From an uncultured Jannaschia sp. (lineage in GTDB: Bacteria > Pseudomonadota > Alphaproteobacteria > Rhodobacterales > Rhodobacteraceae): DNA of 46,446 nt. Below the pieces are notes generated by a model. The model was not told where the DNA came from. It did no database searches and saw nothing but the letters and a program-made list of their open reading frames with translations. Shown here in pieces: positions 41,675 to 46,446 of this stretch; positions within the stretch are counted from its first letter, which is position 1, and each line of letters starts with the position of its first letter. The DNA lies in contig NZ_CANLTQ010000023.1 of assembly GCF_947494025.1 (NCBI RefSeq), forward strand, positions 1-46,446. Direction: 5' to 3'. The position numbers and the translations under genes were made by a program.

Positions 41675-44332
41675 TCAGGCACGCTTGCCGATAGTTCCAG
41701 CACGCTCCGAGGCACCGGGGCGATCGATACGGGTCGCGGCGACGTGACCCGCGAAGGCCGCAAGTTCTCCCTCGGCGACGTGACGACCGTACCATTGCGG
41801 CGGCGCCGGCTCGAAGCCGTGCTGGTCGGCAAGTTCGGCGAGGTGATCGGCATCCGCGAGCGACAGGCGCGAGCCGATGCTGTAATCCCGCTTTTCCCGT
41901 GCCAGCGCCAGCAGCATCGTCTCGCCGAGGCATCCCCAGCAAAGATTGGCGGGCAATGTCTGGAACGGGCCGAGATCGACCTCGAAGGGCGGCTGGATCA
42001 GTCCGCCGTCAAAAACCAGCACGCGGGCCGACGGGATCTCGGCCGGGGCCACGTTGGGCGGTCGCGCGATGTCGCAGACGAGCGTGCCGGGCCGCAGATC
42101 GAGCGGATCGATCAGGGCCATTTCGGAGCTCGTCGCGACCAACACGATGTCGGCATCCGCAACCGCGACCTCGAGCGGCGTGCTCCAGTCGACCAATGGC
42201 CGCGTGCCTTGGCTCTGAAAGGCGGTGCCAAATCGTTCGGCCAAACCCTTTCTTTCGCCCTGTAAGCCGAACTTGGCCTGCCGGGCGATCCCACGGACAA
42301 CGGTTCGCAGATTGCCCGGACGATGCTTCGTGATCTCGGGCGGATCGAGGAGCGTGCCATAGACCTCGTCGGCCACACGGGAGAGAAGCCTTGGCGTGAA
42401 AGGATTGGCGGCATTGCCCACGAGGCTCAGCCGGCCGATCCGGCGGCCGAGCATCAGACTTGCCAGGCGGCCGATCGCGCCGGACGCGCCCACCACGACG
42501 ACATGCGCGTCCTCGAGCGATAGGCCCGCCCGACTGGCCACCCGTTCGATGCCTTTGACGGCCGAGACCGCGGTCAGCGTGTTGCCACTGGTGATCGGCA
42601 CACCGCGGCCCGTGGCCGTTTCGCCGCCGCGAGTGACAATCGAGGTGAAGGCGCCGAGGCCCACCCGCGACGCACCGTTCTTCGCGGCCAGATCGACGCC
42701 GCCCTTGATCATGCTCGCCGCAACACTGCGCCCACCGCCGCGCATGTCTTGAGGCAGCATTGGAACGGACATCAGCCACCCTTCTGCCGTCGCGCCGGTC
42801 TTCGACGTGACCTCGGGCATGCGACGGACGAAGCCGGGCCCGAACTGCTTGACCCAGTTGCACCAGTTGGCGAGTTCGTCCGCGCTGAACTGGCGGAAAG
42901 ACGGGTCGGAGCGAAAGATATCTTCCGGTTCCGTGTAGTGGATAAGAAAGGTAAAGCGGCCTTCCTGATCGGGCATCGGCGGCGTCACGGCAGGCCGCGC
43001 TTCCGCATCAGGCAGGTCGGAACACGCTGGCACGGGCTTGGCCACGAGGTGCCGAACCAACCGATAATAATCCCGCGCTGCCAGCACATCGCAGACCGCG
43101 TTCAGCGCCGCGACCGCGCGGTCGATCTCGACCCGCCCGGAAGTAAGGGTCGGCTGCAGGCGCATCACATGGGTCTCGTTGAAAAGCGGCGCCGTGAGCA
43201 CGCCCTCGACATTGAGCAGATAGGAGCTGATCAGCGGCATGACGCCCCCGTTCAGGCTCGCGAACGCCATGATTGCGGAATCGGCGCGTTTGTCGAATCG
43301 CTGGAATTCGAGGCCCAGCATGTAGCCACGTCCGCGCACCTCGCGAATGACCTCCGGATACTTGTTCCGCAGGTCCTCCAGACGGCCATGCAGATAGGCT
43401 CCGTTCTCGGCAACGTCACGGATCAAAGCCTGATCGTCGGCGAGCAAGCGGTCGAGCGTGGCCATCGCCGCCCGGCTGGCCAGGTTATTGTTTGCAAAGG
43501 TAGAACTATGGCGCCGACCGAAATCGTCGTCCCACGCCGAGGGGCGCACGACAAGGGCGCCGATCGGCATCATGCCGCCGCCGAGCGCCTTCGACAGGAG
43601 CAGCATGTCGGGCACCTCGGCGCCGTCCGAACAGGCGAACAACCTGCCCGTGCGGCCCATCCCGGTCTGGATCTCGTCGAGAATGGTCAGCACGCCGTAT
43701 TCGCGGCAAAGCGCTATGGCACCGTCGACATAGCCTTCGGGCGGGCAGATGACACCGCCTTCGCCTTGGATCGGCTCGAAGATGAAGGCCGCGATGCCGT
43801 CCGCGGCCACCGAGAGGCGGTCGCGCAACGCGTTCAGATCGCCGTAGGGGATGTGGTCGAAGCCCGGCGCCGGAGCGGCGAATCCTTCCTGATACATCGG
43901 TTTACCAGTGGCCGAGAGCGCGCCAAGCGTCTTGCCGTGAAAACCGTTGCCCGTCGACAGGATGCCCGTCTTTCCACTTTTGAGCCGAGCGAGCTTGATT
44001 GCTGCCTCGACCGTTTCGGCTCCGCTGTTCGTCAGCGTGGTGATCGAAAGATCGCCCGGCGTAACCTCGGCCAGGCGCTCGGCAAGACGCTCGGCCTCGA
44101 CAGGGCGGAGCGGCTGAACCATGGAGGGCAGCGCCTCGGCCTGCGCCGCGTTCAGAGCCGTCCAGATTTCGGACGGATTGTGGCCGAAGGGGAGCGCCCC
44201 GTATTGCGACAGGAAATCCAAGTATTCGCGACCCTGTTCATCGAAGAGCCGAAAGCCGGAACCACGCACCATACGGGCGTCGAGGGCGAACATTTGAAGC
44301 AGATTCTTACGCGCGGGGTTCAGAGCTGTCAT
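41675..44332 (-). CDS. Class III aminotransferase fused to an acyl-ACP reductase (AAR)-like domain
   Basis: 885 residues, two enzymes in one chain. Residues 1 to about 445 are a class III (ornithine/GABA-type) aminotransferase. Motifs are TLTNSGAETVEAAIKLAR, FEPIQGEGGVICPPEGY, LDEIQTGMGRTG and Lys248 in LLSKALGGGMMPIG for PLP. After a linker with a Pro-rich stretch, residues about 470-850 resemble cyanobacterial long-chain acyl-ACP reductase. They show GLGAFTSIVTRGGE, ITSGNTLTAVSAVKG, and a Rossmann motif VVVVGASGAIGRLASLML near 611-628. CWGCLGETMLLAL puts Cys801 at the AAR catalytic-cysteine position, with Cys798 nearby. The inferred chemistry is acyl thioester to aldehyde (NADPH), then to primary amine. 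PigE of prodigiosin synthesis has analogous functions in the opposite domain order. ATG 44332 has AAGG upstream. Confidence 0.88.
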   Translation of the reverse strand: MTALNPARKNLLQMFALDARMVRGSGFRLFDEQGREYLDFLSQYGALPFGHNPSEIWTALNAAQAEALPSMVQPLRPVEAERLAERLAEVTPGDLSITTLTNSGAETVEAAIKLARLKSGKTGILSTGNGFHGKTLGALSATGKPMYQEGFAAPAPGFDHIPYGDLNALRDRLSVAADGIAAFIFEPIQGEGGVICPPEGYVDGAIALCREYGVLTILDEIQTGMGRTGRLFACSDGAEVPDMLLLSKALGGGMMPIGALVVRPSAWDDDFGRRHSSTFANNNLASRAAMATLDRLLADDQALIRDVAENGAYLHGRLEDLRNKYPEVIREVRGRGYMLGLEFQRFDKRADSAIMAFASLNGGVMPLISSYLLNVEGVLTAPLFNETHVMRLQPTLTSGRVEIDRAVAALNAVCDVLAARDYYRLVRHLVAKPVPACSDLPDAEARPAVTPPMPDQEGRFTFLIHYTEPEDIFRSDPSFRQFSADELANWCNWVKQFGPGFVRRMPEVTSKTGATAEGWLMSVPMLPQDMRGGGRSVAASMIKGGVDLAAKNGASRVGLGAFTSIVTRGGETATGRGVPITSGNTLTAVSAVKGIERVASRAGLSLEDAHVVVVGASGAIGRLASLMLGRRIGRLSLVGNAANPFTPRLLSRVADEVYGTLLDPPEITKHRPGNLRTVVRGIARQAKFGLQGERKGLAERFGTAFQSQGTRPLVDWSTPLEVAVADADIVLVATSSEMALIDPLDLRPGTLVCDIARPPNVAPAEIPSARVLVFDGGLIQPPFEVDLGPFQTLPANLCWGCLGETMLLALAREKRDYSIGSRLSLADADHLAELADQHGFEPAPPQWYGRHVAEGELAAFAGHVAATRIDRPGASERAGTIGKRA

Positions 44333-45200
44333 GACGTACCTTGTTGTTCGGAGACAGAGTTTCCTGGCTCAGATGCGGGAAGACACCGATATCGTTCGGT
44401 CAAGATGGCCTCCTTGAGGGTCATGATCTCTAAGACGGATTGACGAACGTACAATTGCACCGCAACTCCGGCGAAGCGGACCCCCGGCACCAGCTATCAG
44501 GATCATCGACGCTCGATATCTCGTCAGATGCCTGCAGGAACCCTTGTGCCAATCTACGGATTGGAACAATGCCAGTGGCGATTGCGTTGGATGTCCTAGC
44601 GGTTTCTTGCCTCAGACTTTAAAATGCCGGCAAAATTCCGCCATTAAGACAGGCGGTCGGCTCATGATTTTGACATTCGAGGTCGTATCGATATCTTTTT
44701 TTAATCTATCGCGATCCGCTATAGCCGATTAACGCGGTTTGCTCCCATCCTGACGCACCGGGGATTCCCGCGGGGTCGTCCGTCCGGTTCGCTTTCGGCG
44801 GGAGATGGAACAGGGCCGCATTCCACGCGATGGAGCTTTGCGGGCGGATCCTCGGCCGCATCGCCGCCGGTCGTTCGTGTCGGGCGGCGGCGCGAGTCCG
44901 GCGATCCGGCCGGTGTCCGATCGCCGTGACCGGGGGCGATCGCCCCGAAGCGGCAGGGTTGCTCATCGGGAACCGCAGGAGAGCCCGCACCGCACATGGC
45001 GTTCCCGGCCGGGATCGTCCGTGCGGCGCCGGACATCCCCCGGAAGGCGCCGGAGGCGACGCAAGGCGTGCCGGCGCGGTGCTCCTCGATCCACCGGGCA
45101 TCAGGCCGAACTTGGGTCTCATGCAAGAAAAGGCCCGGTCGCGCGGGGGTGTCCGCAGGCCGGTATCGGGCTGGCCCGGTCTGACCGGACCGCGCCGCCG
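44333..45200. other. 868-bp region without a confident gene, AT-rich in part
   Basis: 44400-44730 is clearly AT-richer than the rest of the window. It must hold the promoter of the aminotransferase fusion (minus strand). On the plus strand TTGACA (44670-44675) and TATCTT (44692-44697), 16 bases apart, make a fair sigma-70-like promoter with no gene behind it. From 44730 to 45200 long open frames exist on both strands but are Arg/Pro/Gly-rich and not protein-like. Confidence 0.4.
44670..44697 (+). promoter_or_regulatory. Sigma-70-like promoter without an obvious gene
   Basis: Perfect -35 TTGACA and -10 TATCTT with a 16-base spacer, in AT-rich DNA. It could drive a small RNA or be a leftover of an eroded gene. 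No ORF or terminator confirms it. Confidence 0.3.
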
Positions 45201-45408
45201 GAGTGCTGTGGAAGGAGCGATCGGCAGCACTGCGCAGATCGGCTCACCCCCATGCGCATCACGATGCGCCTCGACGAAATCCCCCGATCTTCGCCACAGT
45301 CGACGTGATCGCTTGTCAGCGGGAGCCGTGCTGGCCTTCGCCGTCGAGAACCTTCCGCATGGCGCGCTCGCCCACTTCATGGGGAATCTTGTTCGTGGTC
45401 TTGCTCAT
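45201..45408 (-). pseudogene. Relic of an IS3-family element (OrfA start joined to OrfB start)
   Basis: From ATG 45408 the text MSKTTNKIPHEVGERAMRKV, then LDGEGQHGSR and a stop (45316), matches the beginning of IS3-type OrfA (MSKTTNKxSPEVRERAVRxV). OrfA normally runs to about 90 residues, so most is deleted. Just beyond, in another frame, DFVEAHRDAHGGEPICAVLP and IAPST (about 45281-45205) match the start of OrfB (HRxxYGVEPICxVLPIAPST). The remainder of the transposase is not found. It is different from the IS3 copy at the window start, which keeps only a C-terminal half. Confidence 0.75.
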
Positions 45409-45420
45409 GATGCTCCATCC

Positions 45421-45736
45421 TACTCATGAGTTGGAGCTTCCGGCAAACCCGTGGCGTGCGTGGATGCCCCCTGTTTGGCAAGCCTGATCTTCGGTTCGTC
45501 GGCGGGAGCCTCGATCGGACGTGTGTCAGGCCTCTGAGCGTGGCCTTCGATGACGCCACGGGTGGGTCATGCTGTTCGGATGGCTGGGTTCACATCGGTT
45601 CAGAGAGCCGCAAGCGCTCGAGCCCCGCGTCTGAATGTCCCTGCCATGAACGCGCGCGTCCGTGTCGCGTACTCCTCGTCGATCGCTCGCCCCGGCCTTG
45701 CGGCCATGTCGTGCCGTTGCCCCTTTGGGGCGCAGG
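45421..45736. other. 316-bp gap between two IS relics
   Basis: Short open frames only. It probably includes the non-coding end of the IS110 element that follows, but the end cannot be fixed by eye. Confidence 0.35.
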
Positions 45737-46351
45737 TCACGCCATCCTGTAATCCTCCTGCTTCGTGGACACGGCCCAGATCATCCGCACCATCCTGTTC
45801 GCGAGTGCCACGGCCGCGACCATCTTCGGCTTTCGCGCCACGAGAGCGGCGAGCCAGCGGTTCGGGCTGCCGCCCTTGCGGACCACCCAGCGGATCACGC
45901 TCATCGCGCCGACGATGAGCAACCGCCGGATGTCGGCCTGACCCATCTTGCTCGCCGCACCGAGTTTGGCCTTCCCGCCTGTAGATCGTTGCCGGGGCAC
46001 GAGGCCGAGCCAGGCCGCGAAGTTCCGCCCGCTGCCGAAGGTGTCGAGGTCAGGCGCGAAGGCGGCCACGGCGCCGGCGGTCACCGGGCCGATCCCGGGG
46101 ATGGTGCACAGACGGCGCAACTCGGCTGCGAGCCGCTCGATTACCTCCATGAGGTTCGCGATCTGCTTGAAATAAATCCCGCCCATCTCGCGGACCGGGC
46201 AGGTCCGCGGTCTCGTCGGCGAGGGCGTTCTCCGGCAGCTTTAGGCTCACCGGTCCCTTCGGTGCGGTTAACCCGAACTCCGCAAGATGGCCGCGCAAAG
46301 CGTTGATGAGTTGCGTGCGCTGCCGGACGAAGCATTGGTGGGTGCGGACCG
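45737..46351 (-). pseudogene. IS110-family transposase, frameshifted and lacking its N-terminal domain
   Basis: The upstream part (about 46351-46190) reads VRQRTQLINALRGHLAEFGL, the helical linker after the DEDD domain of IS110 transposases. At about 46186 the frame shifts by one (LPGPR, then MGGIYFKQIANLMEVIERLA). The rest (46186-45737, 149 residues) is the transposase_20 domain. It contains CTIPGIGPVTAGAVAAFAPD, FAAWLGLVPRQRSTGGKAKL (with the conserved Ser) and GQADIRRLLIVGAMSVIRW. The N-terminal DEDD catalytic domain is absent; sequence beyond 46355 does not match. So the copy is truncated and frameshifted, and cannot transpose on its own. Confidence 0.88.
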
Positions 46352-46446
46352 CAACCGCGGGGGCCTGCGGGGAGTGTCAGGAGTTCTGTGTATCCGGCGG
46401 CCGGTCCGGTTACGTGGCGGCCGCTCTCAGCCCCTGACGGGGGAGA

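Noticed and set aside
1-46446. tRNA genes, rRNA, CRISPR arrays, riboswitches
   Set aside because: I looked for T-loop and D-loop motifs, regularly spaced repeats and known riboswitch cores on both strands and found none. By eye, small RNAs could be missed.

Overview
The window is high-GC DNA from an alphaproteobacterium, most likely a Rhodobacteraceae/roseobacter-type genome. The signs are the codon bias, the density of ABC uptake operons, a VPLPA-type C-terminal sorting signal, a minCDE operon, and IS3/IS110-type insertion sequences. No rRNA, tRNA or CRISPR array was found. Genes are tightly packed, many with ATGA/GTGA stop-start overlaps. Both ends of the window are wrecked mobile elements.

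Layout: (1) 1-1640: a broken IS3 transposase, interrupted twice by the same small repeat, abuts a truncated AAA ATPase. (2) 2037-8122: a GntR regulator, a trans-sulfuration-type PLP enzyme and a complete CUT1 sugar-type ABC importer form one operon. (3) 8341-13617 (minus): a complete dipeptide/oligopeptide ABC importer (A-B-C-D-F), with a divergent SDR and then a convergent DadA-like oxidase. (4) 16048-17688: a soluble protein resembling a decayed chemoreceptor signalling domain. (5) 17737-19380: a live Gfo/Idh dehydrogenase between remnants of a second Gfo/Idh gene and of a MalK/UgpC ATPase, probably an eroding sugar-uptake locus. (6) 19484-24860: a 5'-nucleotidase-like remnant, an ExeM/NucH secreted nuclease, a VPLPA-CTERM protein, a porin, and a remnant of a second EEP-fold protein. 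This reads as a partly eroded locus for using extracellular DNA and nucleotides. (7) 24949-29573: a CadC-like wHTH/TPR regulator divergent from a cupin / cysteine-synthase-like / group II PLP decarboxylase operon. Two direct repeats 21 bp apart lie between them. (8) 30035-36191: an MDR oxidoreductase and a complete branched-chain-type ABC importer (G-F-K-H-M) in which the binding-protein gene is bracketed by GC hairpins. (9) 36629-38505: minCDE, with mutually exclusive hairpins in the minC leader. (10) 39435-44332: a DUF302 protein, a flavin monoamine oxidase, and a convergent 885-residue fusion of a class III aminotransferase with an acyl-ACP-reductase-like domain. (11) 45201-46351: relics of another IS3 element and a frameshifted IS110 transposase.

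The strongest candidate for an undescribed system is the aminotransferase::acyl-ACP-reductase fusion next to a monoamine oxidase that keeps the flavin-attachment Cys motif. Together they could make and unmake primary fatty amines (acyl thioester -> aldehyde -> amine -> aldehyde). Second is the cupin/CysK/decarboxylase operon, which has the parts list for a taurine- or hypotaurine-like route. Both are inferences from domains and context only.
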